A DNA stretch of 64,000 nt, from positions 996,640 to 1,060,639 of the forward strand of contig NZ_CH724148.1 in the NCBI RefSeq assembly GCF_000153225.1, written 5' to 3'. The notes beneath the pieces were generated by a model, which searched no databases, was not told where the DNA came from, and worked only from the letters and a program-made list of their open reading frames with translations. Source of the DNA: Polaribacter irgensii 23-P (GTDB lineage Bacteria > Bacteroidota > Bacteroidia > Flavobacteriales > Flavobacteriaceae). The position numbers were made by a program, and so were the translations under genes. This document shows positions 1 to 7,348 of the stretch, piece after piece. Position 1 is the first letter of the stretch. Each line of letters starts with the position of its first letter.

Positions 1-431
1 TAAATATTTCTGAAGTAATGACCTAAATCATCTAGTTCATCAAATGATTCCTTACTAGTCTTATTCTGTGGTTTTGTTTCGTAAATAATTCGGAATACTT
101 CTCTACCTTTAATATAAATACCGTTATCTCCTTTAACACCTAATTGTTCAACTATTTTCAGATGTGAATTAATCAGATTATATAAATTTGTTTCAAATTG
201 CTGTATTTTAAATTCTTCTTTTGTGCTCTTTAAATCTTCTCTTTGTAACAAAATCGTATATATTATACCTGCAAATGCTAAACCTGAGAAAAGAGCATTT
301 GCAGCTCCAAACATGTCTCCAAAAGTACCTCTATTAATATCGTTATAGAAAAAGCACCAATTAAGGGCAAGAGTAATAATTATTATAAGTACAAAACAAA
401 TCATCCATATAAGCTTGGTTTTTTTCATCAT
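1..431 (-). CDS. Putative phage abortive infection protein (putAbiC family), partial
   Basis: This is the N-terminal 143 residues of a protein whose gene continues past the left edge. It starts MMKKTKLIWM and has two hydrophobic segments (about residues 7-27 and 38-62) around a short polar loop with GTFGDMFGAANALFSG. The segment LLQREDLKSTKEEFKIQQFE follows, then FETNLYNLINSHLKI, GREVFRIIYE and HYFRNI. Two membrane helices, the LQREEL-like linker and the F-x-L-x-x-HxxI and GRExFxxIY motifs are the layout I know for the putAbiC (AbiC-like) family. Family members are linked to abortive phage infection; a role here is inferred. It is the last gene visible in a tight minus-strand operon and starts 26 bp after the gene before it. 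Either of two adjacent ATGs could be the start. Confidence 0.72.
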   Translation of the reverse strand, partial: MMKKTKLIWMICFVLIIIITLALNWCFFYNDINRGTFGDMFGAANALFSGLAFAGIIYTILLQREDLKSTKEEFKIQQFETNLYNLINSHLKIVEQLGVKGDNGIYIKGREVFRIIYETKPQNKTSKESFDELDDLGHYFRNI

Positions 432-457
432 TTTTTTATTCGTCTTAAGTTTGTGTT

Positions 458-745
458 TTATTTTTTGTTGCTCCATAATTTCGCTTCAGCCTTTTCTATA
501 GCTCTTTTCTCTAGGTAATTCTGCGTAAAAAATAAATCCCAGAAAAACTGTACTTGAGTTCGTTCTGCTCCATTAGGGAGTCTCCATTGCAATTTTAATA
601 AAGAAAAATCTTTTAGATGACACCGTATTTTAAATAGTTCAAAACCCCAAACTCTAAATTCTGTAGGAAAGTATATGTTAAAAAGAGCAAACTCAAAATT
701 CCAATGCCGGGTCTTCCATTCAATTTTCTTTAAAAATTGTTTCAT
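458..745 (-). CDS. Small unknown protein, third gene of the island operon
   Basis: This 95-residue protein matches no family I recognise. It is rich in Phe, Trp, Lys and Arg, has no signal peptide or clear membrane segment, and ends in a charged helix (EKRAIEKAEAKLWSNKK). The middle carries alternating hydrophobic stretches (FEFALFNIYFPTEFRVWGFELFKI), which suggests a compact beta-rich fold. It lies 24 bp after the nucleotidase gene and 26 bp before the putAbiC gene on the same strand, so all three are probably co-transcribed. Its place directly before a putative abortive-infection protein makes a partner or regulator role possible, but nothing in the sequence shows this. Confidence 0.6.
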   Translation of the reverse strand: MKQFLKKIEWKTRHWNFEFALFNIYFPTEFRVWGFELFKIRCHLKDFSLLKLQWRLPNGAERTQVQFFWDLFFTQNYLEKRAIEKAEAKLWSNKK

Positions 746-769
746 AATTTTGTTGTATTAGAAAATTTT

Positions 770-1258
770 CTATAATAATTTTTTTAAGATATCACCCCAA
801 GTTTTATATTCATTCCATTGGTTTTGTTCATAAGCCCAACCAAACGAAAGTAATTCTCCCCTAAACTCTGAAGCTCCATTCTTTAATCTATCATCTATTA
901 AATAATCTCCAATCAATAAATCTTTACGATGGGTGATAAACATTTTTTTCAGGAACAAGTCACCGAAATGTTTTTCAATCCACAGTCGTTTATGCATCGC
1001 AGCTTTAGGGTTTTCCCAGGGTGTTGTAGTGGCTATAAATAAATTGTACCTCCCACTGTTTGCAAGTTTTATAACCGCATCAATGGCACCGTCTATGGGT
1101 TTAGGGTTTTTAAAAATACCTTTGATTTCATCAGGGTTGTTCTTAAATTTTTCTTTATACTTAGGATTGATGCGGTAAGCATTTTCAATAGCATCTTTAA
1201 AATCTACTAAGACACCATCCATGTCTATAAAAACAATTTTTTTTGTAGTCTTTATCAT
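770..1258 (-). CDS. 5'(3')-deoxyribonucleotidase-like HAD phosphatase (NT5C family)
   Basis: The protein has 162 residues. HAD motif I is IDMDGVLVDF, with the nucleophile D12 and the acid/base D14. Motif II is the Thr run at 77-79 (ATTTPWENP). A lysine (K112, HRKDLL) fits motif III and DDR (D122-D123) is motif IV. The short cap and the TPWENP segment fit the NT5C family, which dephosphorylates deoxynucleoside 5'-monophosphates. Cytoplasmic. It lies 17 bp after the DUF2130 gene and 24 bp before the next gene. Such enzymes occur as chromosomal, phage and island genes, so the function could be nucleotide salvage. Beside a putAbiC gene, a role in lowering nucleotide pools during phage attack is also possible. 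The fold is sure, the biological role is not. Confidence 0.85.
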   Translation of the reverse strand: MIKTTKKIVFIDMDGVLVDFKDAIENAYRINPKYKEKFKNNPDEIKGIFKNPKPIDGAIDAVIKLANSGRYNLFIATTTPWENPKAAMHKRLWIEKHFGDLFLKKMFITHRKDLLIGDYLIDDRLKNGASEFRGELLSFGWAYEQNQWNEYKTWGDILKKLL

Positions 1259-1275
1259 AATGATCTTTTGTAATA

Positions 1276-2562
1276 TTATTTAGCCTTATATGAAAGCGCT
1301 TCAAATTTTGCTGACATTGTTGGATTTCCTTTTGTTAATTTTTTGATAGTTAAATCATCTGCTTTATTATTAGCTAAGCGTAGATTGTTTTCTGAGGATA
1401 ACAATGCTTCTTTAGTTTTTTGAAGGTGATCAATGGTTTTATCTATTTCAAGAATAGCGGTTTTAAACTTACGACTAGCTAATTCATAATTTTTCGCAAA
1501 TCCAACTTTAAATGTGTTTACATTATCTTCAAAATCTGTAATATCATTATTTTGATTTCTTATTAAAGTTAGCTCTGCCTTATACTTCATAGAATTCATA
1601 GCTGCATTGCGAAGAAGTGTTATAATCGGGATAAAAAATTGAGGGCGGATTACATACATTTTGAGGGATTTGTGGGATACATCAACAATTCCAGCATTAT
1701 AGAGTTCGCTATCCGCTTCTAGCAATGAAACAAGAACCGCGTATTCACATTTCTTTTCAATACGGTCTTTGTCTAGTTCTTTAAAAAAATCTTCATTTCT
1801 TTTTTTTGTAGCTGTTTCATCCCCCTCATTTTTCATTTCAAACATGATTGATATAATTTCATTTCCTGCGTCATCTTTTTCCCGATAGATGAAATCACCT
1901 TTACTTCCATATCTTGAATCATTATCTTTTTCAAAATAAGCATTTTGAAAACCAGTTGAACGAAGTTTATTGAATTCGGCTTCACAATGTTGTTCAAGTG
2001 TTTCGCCAATCATTTTGGTTGAAAGTTTAAGTTTCATATCCTTTCGAAGAGTAATTTCTTCTTCCCTCAGCTTAATGATGTCATCTTTTGTCTTTAGTTC
2101 TCCAGAAAATTTTTCTTTTAACGATTTTTCTGACAATTCTTTTTCAATATCTTTATTCTTCAAATCGTTAGCCAATTGATCTCTTTCTTTTTCAATCTCT
2201 CTTACAGCGTCAGAAAGAGCTAGTTGTTTTTGGGTATCAGCATTACCTAGTTTAGATTTTAATTCTCTAATTTGCTCTTCTTTTTTTGAAACCTCATCTA
2301 ATAATTCAGTTTTACTTTTGTATGTTAGAGCATCAATTTCTCTTTCCTTTTGTATTAATTGCTGATTGAAAGCACTTTTTAATTCTGATTCTTTAAGTTT
2401 TAAAGCTGACTCTTTTTCTTTATCAGCCGATGCTAACTTGCTTTTTATTTCGTTTGCAAATTCTTTATCTCTAACCTGTTTTATAATATCTGTATATACA
2501 CTGTCATCTACTTTAAAAACTTCTTTACAATTAGGACATTTTACGCTGGTATTCTTGTTCAT
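1276..2562 (-). CDS. DUF2130 coiled-coil protein with nuclease-like motif
   Basis: This 428-residue protein opens with a single CPNC pair (C9, C12), like half a zinc ribbon. A long Lys/Glu-rich coiled coil covers about residues 30-175, and the conserved DUF2130 region runs from about 180 to 345. The conserved part reads [11 protein letters not shown] (187-197), KGDF (D223) and FEMKNE (E242, K244), followed by CEYAVLVS on a likely core strand. An acidic helix, then Asp, then Glu-x-Lys is the order seen in PD-(D/E)XK nucleases. The coiled coil plus such a domain recalls RmuC. The family has no settled function that I know of. It is the first gene of the minus-strand operon and heads it from the 494-bp gap to its right. 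Confidence 0.85.
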   Translation of the reverse strand: MNKNTSVKCPNCKEVFKVDDSVYTDIIKQVRDKEFANEIKSKLASADKEKESALKLKESELKSAFNQQLIQKEREIDALTYKSKTELLDEVSKKEEQIRELKSKLGNADTQKQLALSDAVREIEKERDQLANDLKNKDIEKELSEKSLKEKFSGELKTKDDIIKLREEEITLRKDMKLKLSTKMIGETLEQHCEAEFNKLRSTGFQNAYFEKDNDSRYGSKGDFIYREKDDAGNEIISIMFEMKNEGDETATKKRNEDFFKELDKDRIEKKCEYAVLVSLLEADSELYNAGIVDVSHKSLKMYVIRPQFFIPIITLLRNAAMNSMKYKAELTLIRNQNNDITDFEDNVNTFKVGFAKNYELASRKFKTAILEIDKTIDHLQKTKEALLSSENNLRLANNKADDLTIKKLTKGNPTMSAKFEALSYKAK

Positions 2563-3056
2563 AGCTTTTTTTAGTTAAAAAGAATCATTAAAGTGTTACA
2601 TATATAGTTGCAAAGGAGATAAACTTATTTCTTAGCTATATGGAGATCTGGATAAAAGGAACATACGTTCCAACCTCATTTTTTTTTAAATATACAAAAA
2701 AATGATTATCAAAAAATTCACCACTCCTGATTACCTTTTAATCACATATTTAACTTTTTTTTCATATTCTTACCTTAAATTTCTTTTACTTCTTGTTTTA
2801 TAACTCCCAAAATCTAAATTGGTTTTAGATAGTTAAAATTTGCTATAAAAAAAAGTATAAAAAAAATTCTTGTCACGTATGTTTTTATAAGCTTCCCTAG
2901 TTCAATACCCCCACTAATTTCAGGAGGGAAAACACCCCCACCATCTTTCTATTTGAAAGAAAAATTCAGGGCAGATAAAATAAATCAAGTTGATAGCTGA
3001 GGTTTTTATCTCTGATGAAAAATCAATAAATGTACAACTCAAAAACAATTAAAATT
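2563..3056. other. Gap between divergent island genes
   Basis: This roughly 490-bp stretch separates the leftward DUF2130 operon from the rightward small gene at 3057, so it should hold both promoters. It is very AT-rich. A weak inverted repeat (GGAAC/GTTCC, about 2659-2672) is followed by a run of T near 2681. A C/G-rich patch with two CCCCCAC blocks lies near 2909-2941. I found no clear TAnnTTTG box and no convincing reading frame or RNA. Confidence 0.4.
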
Positions 3057-3431
3057 ATGGTAACAGTAACGGAATTTAATCAAAGAAAGTCAGATGATGG
3101 CAGAGAATTTTTCACATTAACTATCCAAGGAGGAGTAGAAATTGTAAAATCAGTAAATGGGAATTCCTATATTACTGCTAGGACCACAAGCATTCCTACG
3201 ACATTTAATGAAATGACTTGTAGTTCATTAATAGGTAAAGAACTTCCTGGTCAAGTGGTGAAAGTTGAGTGTGAATCTTATGAATATTTGAACAAAGAGA
3301 CAGGAGAGATGATAACCTTATCTCACACTTATGAGTATTTGGAAGCGGAAAAGCAAGTTGTAGAACAAGCTTTAAGGTCAGAGTTTACACCATTCTCCTT
3401 AAATGGAAAATCTATAATGGCTCAAGCTTAA
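3057..3431 (+). CDS. Conserved small hypothetical protein of mobile-element type
   Basis: From the ATG at 3057 the protein has 124 residues and begins MVTVTEFNQRKSDDGREFF. An upstream in-frame ATG at 3030 would add nine residues, but the MVTVTEF start looks more natural. It is predicted all-beta with little helix (FFTLTIQGGVEIVKS, YITARTTSIPTTF, LPGQVVKVECESYEY) and shows no catalytic motif. I associate similar short proteins with Bacteroidota conjugative or integrated elements, but I cannot name a function. A nucleic-acid-binding barrel is one possibility. A strong terminator follows, so it is its own transcription unit. Confidence 0.6.
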   Translation: MVTVTEFNQRKSDDGREFFTLTIQGGVEIVKSVNGNSYITARTTSIPTTFNEMTCSSLIGKELPGQVVKVECESYEYLNKETGEMITLSHTYEYLEAEKQVVEQALRSEFTPFSLNGKSIMAQA

Positions 3432-3474
3432 ATTGATATTTGGCTATGTAGGCAAGTATCACCGAAAATGTTAA

Positions 3475-3515
3475 AAAGGATGTCTTATTATTAATTTAAT
3501 AAGGCATCCTTTTTT
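3475..3515 (+). terminator. Rho-independent terminator
   Basis: Arms 3475-3490 and 3497-3512 pair over 16 bp with one G-T wobble around a 6-base loop, and a T run follows. It ends the small gene at 3057. Confidence 0.85.
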
Positions 3516-3606
3516 ATTCAAGCTTAGCCAATGCACCTACTAAAAACAGGGTTACAAATCACCAACCACTACTAGTCATTAAATAATATAGCTAAATCCA
3601 ATAATT

Positions 3607-4056
3607 ATGTTAGAATCCAATATATCTGAGGTCAAAATCAGTTATTCAAATAAGACTTTAAAAAAGTTCAGAATCAAAATTAATAAAAGTTCAGATGCAT
3701 TTAAGTCATTTACCCAAAGTTGGGATATGGATTTAATTGAGCTTCAAGAAGAATTTAAAATACTACTACTTAACAATGCAAATGAAGTATTAGGAATACA
3801 CGCTTTATCCAAAGGAAGTACTAGAGGAACTGTTGTAGATTTAAAATTACTTTTTGTTATTGCATTAAAATCTAATGCTACAGGAATAATTATTGCACAT
3901 AATCATCCATCTTCTAATTTAAAACCTAGTAGGAGTGATTTAGAATTAACTAAAAGAATTAAAAAGAGTGGAGAATTATTAGACATTAAATTACTAGACC
4001 ATTTAATTATTACTAAAGATGAATTTTATAGTTTATCTGATAATGATTGTTATTGA
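3607..4056 (+). CDS. RadC-type JAB domain protein, lacks the HhH domain
   Basis: The 149 residues cover only the C-terminal JAB/MPN-like domain of RadC. The metal-site signature is HNHPS (H98, H100) followed by D111 in SRSDLELTKRI, and the usual upstream Glu is probably E48 or E49 (LQEEFKILLL). The tail LLDHLIITKDEFYSL is also typical. Full RadC has about 220 residues with an N-terminal helix-hairpin-helix region, which is absent here. Short RadC proteins of this kind are common passengers of integrated elements in Bacteroidota. Their biochemical role is not established. The gene lies between anonymous AT-rich genes near the island border. Confidence 0.85.
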   Translation: MLESNISEVKISYSNKTLKKFRIKINKSSDAFKSFTQSWDMDLIELQEEFKILLLNNANEVLGIHALSKGSTRGTVVDLKLLFVIALKSNATGIIIAHNHPSSNLKPSRSDLELTKRIKKSGELLDIKLLDHLIITKDEFYSLSDNDCY

Positions 4057-4155
4057 AGTTAAGATGAAGTATCTTGACTTCAATATTTGCTATAAGGTTA
4101 AAATTCTGGTCTAGATTATTAAGATAAATTGATAAGTATTTAAAATAGAATAAAA

Positions 4156-4395
4156 ATGTGTATTAAGGAAATTTGTTTTGAATACGATTTATTTGCTTAC
4201 GCTAAGGTTATAATTGTTGGCAATAATTTAATAGTTAAACATAATGTAATAGAGGGTTACAATTATACTGAAAAAATGTTCCCAGGAGATGATAGTGACA
4301 GGATTCCAATATACAAAGAAGAGTTAGTTGAGTTTGTTTTACCTGAAAATCATAATCAAAGAATAGATTTTGTAGATGACTTTACAATTTATTAG
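4156..4395 (+). CDS. Unknown 79-residue island protein
   Basis: I recognise no family. The protein begins MCIKEICFEYDLFAYAKVII and is acidic, with a beta-like N-terminal half and the acidic turn MFPGDDSDRIP in the middle. No signal peptide or membrane helix is seen. Codon use is strongly AT-biased like its neighbours. It lies 42 bp before the next gene, probably in the same transcript. Confidence 0.5.
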   Translation: MCIKEICFEYDLFAYAKVIIVGNNLIVKHNVIEGYNYTEKMFPGDDSDRIPIYKEELVEFVLPENHNQRIDFVDDFTIY

Positions 4396-4437
4396 AAGGA
4401 AGTTGATGGAGTTAAGTCTTTTGTAAGAGTTAAAACT

Positions 4438-4875
4438 ATGTATGCAGAAGACCATGATAAAATGCACGAGGCAATGCAAAATGGATTTATGAGAATTAGA
4501 CCAGAATTAATAAAGGAAATGGATGATTACATAGATGCTAATATTGAGTTTGATAAAATGATGACTCTTCCAATGAACAATAAAATTAAAAATGATATTC
4601 TTGGAGAATGGGAGAATGATTATTTTAAGTATAGTTTTTTAGAAAATAATATGGTTAATATTACATGGAAGGAAAATTGTAATAAACATGCTGGTGTATT
4701 TCATATTAATGAAAATATGATGTTAATTGAGAATGATGATTTTAATTTTAAGTGCACTGATAAATGTAAAATAAATTATATTAGAGAAAAAGAATTATCA
4801 ATACAAGATTTCTATGAACAAGAGGATTCAAAAGAGCGTAATTTACAAATTTTGACTAAAGTTCAATTAGATTAA
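4438..4875 (+). CDS. Unknown 145-residue island protein
   Basis: I recognise no family. The first half is helical and rich in Met and Asp (MHEAMQNGFMRI, KEMDDYIDANIEFDKMM). The second half reads as short beta strands: ILGEWENDYFKYSFLENN, MVNITWKEN, GVFHINENMMLI, FKCTDKCKINYI. This resembles a small lipocalin-like or META-like barrel of the kind that starts with L-x-G-x-W, though the match is weak. There is no signal peptide. It is the last island gene before the tRNA-derived border. Confidence 0.5.
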   Translation: MYAEDHDKMHEAMQNGFMRIRPELIKEMDDYIDANIEFDKMMTLPMNNKIKNDILGEWENDYFKYSFLENNMVNITWKENCNKHAGVFHINENMMLIENDDFNFKCTDKCKINYIREKELSIQDFYEQEDSKERNLQILTKVQLD

Positions 4876-4887
4876 AAAATACCCTTG

Positions 4888-4908
4888 GGTTAAACATAGG
4901 TTAAACAT
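4888..4908 (+). repeat. Tandem direct repeat, possible integrase arm site
   Basis: GGTTAAACAT occurs at 4888-4897 and again at 4899-4908, one helical turn apart. It lies about 110-130 bp inside the tRNA-fragment border. Closely spaced short direct repeats at this distance resemble arm-type sites of tyrosine integrases; that reading is inference. Confidence 0.5.
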
Positions 4909-4928
4909 TTACTGTCTATTTTGATAAA

Positions 4929-4964
4929 AATTAGAAACAAGAGAAATATTTATTGTTTCTAATT
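4929..4964. repeat. 12-bp perfect inverted repeat near the island border
   Basis: Arms AATTAGAAACAA (4929-4940) and TTGTTTCTAATT (4953-4964) are perfect complements around a 12-base AT spacer. It is too AT-rich for a strong terminator. It could be a protein-binding site of the excision machinery or a weak terminator for the gene ending at 4875. Confidence 0.55.
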
Positions 4965-5019
4965 GTTTAAAAATGAGTCTATTGAAATAAAATAGAGCTA
5001 TCTGAAAAGTTAATGGGAA

Positions 5020-5064
5020 TGACTCATAATCAGAGGGTCCTTGGTTCGAGCCCAAGTGGGACCA
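5020..5064 (+). other. 3' tRNA fragment (CAT anticodon), probable att site of the island
   Basis: From TGA-CTCATAA-TCA on, the sequence is the 3' part of a tRNA. It has an anticodon loop with CAT, the variable loop, a T arm (CTTGG/CCAAG around TTCGAGC), the 3' acceptor strand TGGGACC (5057-5063) and discriminator A5064. No 5' half exists: the bases before 5020 do not complete the anticodon stem, give no D arm and offer no GGTCCCA acceptor partner. A fragment starting at the anticodon stem is the classic scar of integration into a tRNA gene. The real tRNA is Met or lysidine-type Ile. A terminator follows at 5077, so the chromosome side lies to the right and the element to the left. Confidence 0.8.
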
Positions 5065-5076
5065 CTTTTAAAATCA

Positions 5077-5104
5077 AAGCCTTACAGAAATGTGAGGCTT
5101 TTTT
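5077..5104 (+). terminator. Terminator of the original tRNA transcript
   Basis: Arms AAGCCTTAC (5077-5085) and GTGAGGCTT (5092-5100) pair with one wobble and are followed by a T run. It sits 12 bp after the tRNA fragment. Confidence 0.75.
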
Positions 5105-5438
5105 GGAAACAAGCTTAAAGTAAAGGGGGTATCGTTATTGTTCGGCTAAATTGTGTTTTGTGAATTTATTAGTGGGGCTCAATCTCCATATTTTTGCAAC
5201 TTTCAGATGTCGTTGTGATTTTTTAAATCATTAACTCTTTTTTACGAAGGTAGTTCTTTGAGCCTTTTAGCATCAAATATAAATCTTTTATCCCTCTAAT
5301 TTCTAAAGTTTACAAAGTAGTTGAATGATATATAGTTCTGCATTTGTATTGTAATTGTTGAGGGCACAAGAGTTGTTTTTTCTCTATTGTTTCTAAATTC
5401 CGAAAGCTGCTTTGGTGTGAAAAAAGTAAAAGACAAAA
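5105..5438. other. Non-coding gap right of the island border
   Basis: I see no convincing gene in this stretch. A 68-residue minus-strand frame at 5296-5502 overlaps the zinc protein and has random-looking composition. No repeats or structured RNA stood out. Confidence 0.4.
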
Positions 5439-5606
5439 TCACAGCTTCCAAGTCCCTCCGTATGTATAAGCAGGATTGTCTTTTTTTAAGCGCAGCAGAC
5501 ACTGCTCACAAACAAAGACCCACATCTTAGGTGTTGTATACTGTATTCTATACATGGTGGGAAATGCTGTTTTGCACGCTTCACATTGCTTATCTCTTGT
5601 TTTCAT
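5439..5606 (-). CDS. Small zinc-binding protein, treble-cleft type
   Basis: The likely protein has 55 residues from the ATG at 5606. It begins MKTRDKQCEACKTAF, contains a second pair CEQC, and ends NPAYTYGGTWKL. Two CxxC pairs about 25 residues apart around an aromatic strand (MYRIQYTTPKMWVFVC) indicate one structural zinc. The frame stays open upstream to 5750, but that extension is unlike the rest and I reject it. I associate proteins ending in YGGTWK with flavobacteria; no function is known to me. Cytoplasmic, no signal. It stands alone between long non-coding stretches. Confidence 0.7.
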   Translation of the reverse strand: MKTRDKQCEACKTAFPTMYRIQYTTPKMWVFVCEQCLLRLKKDNPAYTYGGTWKL

Positions 5607-6127
5607 ATCGGCTGTATTTTTATTTGGTTTGTTGGGTTTCAAAACGGTGTTCTTTTGGTCTAATAAAAAGTGCACTGTTAAAATTACATCGCAATCAAAA
5701 TTAGTGTCTCTAATCAATTTCTTACACACCTTCCTATTTTTTAAAGACAACAGGTTGTAGTCCTTATTTTAGTTGCGCTACTTTTTTTTATTGCAGGCGC
5801 CTCATGTAGGATTGTTTTTATGAGAGGTTATAAATGTTAAAGATAATAATTTTCTTTTTGCTTAGGACTTTTAAAGAGGCCTTGTATGTTTGTTTACCAA
5901 TAAGTTTTGTAGAAAATAGGCAGCGTTTGTATGTTGTATTTTGAGACCAATGCGTCTTGGTCTTGTGGAGTGGTATGGTGTTTTTATTTTTTAATGTTTT
6001 CTCTGGCGGTGCAAGGGGTTGAAATTGTGGGTTGGTTTTGGTTATTTTAATTGTTTCTAATACGTTTTTCATTTGGCTTACAGCGAAGAAAGCAGTATTT
6101 TAGAGCTTCTAAAAACAACACAAAAAA
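5607..6127. other. Non-coding gap before the azurin gene
   Basis: I found no supported gene. An 84-residue minus-strand frame (5818-6072) is rich in Lys, Thr and Pro with no family resemblance and is judged spurious. The stretch just before 6128 should hold the azurin promoter, but I saw no clear TAnnTTTG box. Confidence 0.4.
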
Positions 6128-6655
6128 ATGAAATCTATTTTAATTGCAATCATTGGCCTCTTTTTTATCGTTGGCTGTGGAAAAGACAAAAAAGGCACAT
6201 CAGATCAGAAGAAAGAAATAAAAACCGTTCAGAAAGTGGTCACTTCTAGTGCAGAAGAAAGCGCAAGTATGGCAGCAGATGGGGTTGTACATATCGAAAT
6301 ACGCAGCGATGACAGCATGAAATTCGACGTAAAAAAGATCGTTGTAAAAGCGGGTCAGAAAGTGAAACTTACATTAACGCATTCTGGAAGATTAGACAAG
6401 CGGATCATGGGACACAATGTAGTTATTTTAAAAAAAGGAACACGCCTGTCTTCTTTTGCTTCAAAAGCCGCTGCGTCTCGCGACAATGATTTCATCCCAG
6501 CAGGAACCACTGAGGTGATTGCGCATACCAAGATGATTGGTGGAGGCGAAACAACAACCGTTGAGTTTACTGCGCCAGAGGCGGGAATCTATGATTATAT
6601 CTGCAGTTTTCCTGCGCATTACGCATTGATGAAAGGAAAGTTTGTAGTAGAGTAA
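6128..6655 (+). CDS. azu: Azurin-like blue copper lipoprotein
   Basis: The protein has 175 residues. A lipoprotein signal ends at a lipobox with C17 (FFIVGC), so it is probably anchored in an envelope membrane. A Lys/Ser-rich linker is followed by a cupredoxin domain of about 120 residues. The type 1 copper ligands are H96 (GHNVV), C159, H164 and M168 (YICSFPAHYALMKG), with the azurin spacing of 5 and 4 residues. Azurins carry electrons between respiratory partners; the partner is not encoded nearby. It is a single-gene unit, with a bidirectional terminator shared with ribE just after it. Confidence 0.93.
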   Translation: MKSILIAIIGLFFIVGCGKDKKGTSDQKKEIKTVQKVVTSSAEESASMAADGVVHIEIRSDDSMKFDVKKIVVKAGQKVKLTLTHSGRLDKRIMGHNVVILKKGTRLSSFASKAAASRDNDFIPAGTTEVIAHTKMIGGGETTTVEFTAPEAGIYDYICSFPAHYALMKGKFVVE

Positions 6656-6675
6656 TCCAATAGAAAAGACTTTGT

Positions 6676-6712
6676 AACAAATAACTTCACTTTTTAAGTG
6701 AAGTTATTTGTT
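6676..6712. terminator. Bidirectional terminator, overlaps the 3' end of ribE
   Basis: A perfect 17-bp stem (6676-6692 with 6696-6712) has a 3-base loop. It serves the azurin gene from the left and ribE from the right. The right arm covers the ribE stop codon and its last two codons. Confidence 0.85.
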
Positions 6713-7291
6713 TTGTGTCAATCTGCTCACGTATTTACCAATCACGTCAAATTCTAAATTTACTTTGTCATGCACTTTTAAACTTCTAAAAGAAGTGTTG
6801 TCTTTTGTGTAGGGTATAATCGCTACGCTAAAAGAGCTGTCTGTAGAGTTTATGACAGTCAAACTTACGCCATTTACGGTAACAGAGCCTTTTTCGATGG
6901 TAATGTTATTTTGTACAGATTGGTATGTAAAACTAAAAACAGTACTTCCGCTTTGATTTTCAATATGGGTACAAACACCAGTTTCGTCAACGTGGCCTTG
7001 CACAATATGACCATCAAGGCGATCTCCAAGTTTCATACCGCGCTCTAGGTTTACTTTCTGAGACAGCACCAAATCACCAATATTTGTTTTGCTTAAAGTT
7101 TCTTTGATAGCCGTTACTGTATACGTGTCTTCTTGCACTTTTACAACGGTTAAACAGACGCCGTTGTGCGCCACACTTTGGTCTACTTTTAGCTCATTTG
7201 CAATGGCTGTTTTTACTGTAATGTGAAGATTTTGTTGGTCTTTAACTAGGTTTGTAATCTCACCGAGTGTTTCAATAATTCCCGTAAACAT
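6704..7291 (-). CDS. ribE: Riboflavin synthase
   Basis: The enzyme converts two 6,7-dimethyl-8-ribityllumazine molecules into riboflavin, the last step of the pathway. The 195 residues start with the family signature MFTGIIETLG and hold two lumazine-binding barrel repeats. The second begins near GHIVQGHVDETG, and the motifs VNLERGMKLGDRLDG and KGSVTVNGVSLTV are typical. Length is near the usual 200-215. It is divergent from pdxA with only 57 bp between the starts. No other riboflavin gene is nearby, so it stands apart from a rib operon. Confidence 0.95.
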   Translation of the reverse strand: MFTGIIETLGEITNLVKDQQNLHITVKTAIANELKVDQSVAHNGVCLTVVKVQEDTYTVTAIKETLSKTNIGDLVLSQKVNLERGMKLGDRLDGHIVQGHVDETGVCTHIENQSGSTVFSFTYQSVQNNITIEKGSVTVNGVSLTVINSTDSSFSVAIIPYTKDNTSFRSLKVHDKVNLEFDVIGKYVSRLTQNK

Positions 7292-7307
7292 TTCTTTAAA
7301 TTTTAGT

Positions 7308-7315
7308 TACTTTTG
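7308..7315 (+). promoter_or_regulatory. TAnnTTTG promoter box of pdxA
   Basis: TACTTTTG matches the Bacteroidota -7 element. The predicted start site is near 7320, about 30 bases before the pdxA ATG. Confidence 0.6.
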
Positions 7316-7348
7316 TAGAAGAACAAAATTAAGAACTTTACAGGAATT

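Noticed and set aside
4991..5064. A complete tRNA gene ending at 5064
   Set aside because: The 5' half does not fold: no acceptor partner for TGGGACC, no D arm, and only three pairs in the anticodon stem. Only the 3' part is tRNA.
5296..5502. 68-residue minus-strand frame
   Set aside because: Overlaps the 3' end of the better supported zinc protein and has no recognisable features.
5818..6072. 84-residue minus-strand frame
   Set aside because: Low-complexity Lys/Thr-rich composition, no family resemblance and no ribosome site; probably chance.
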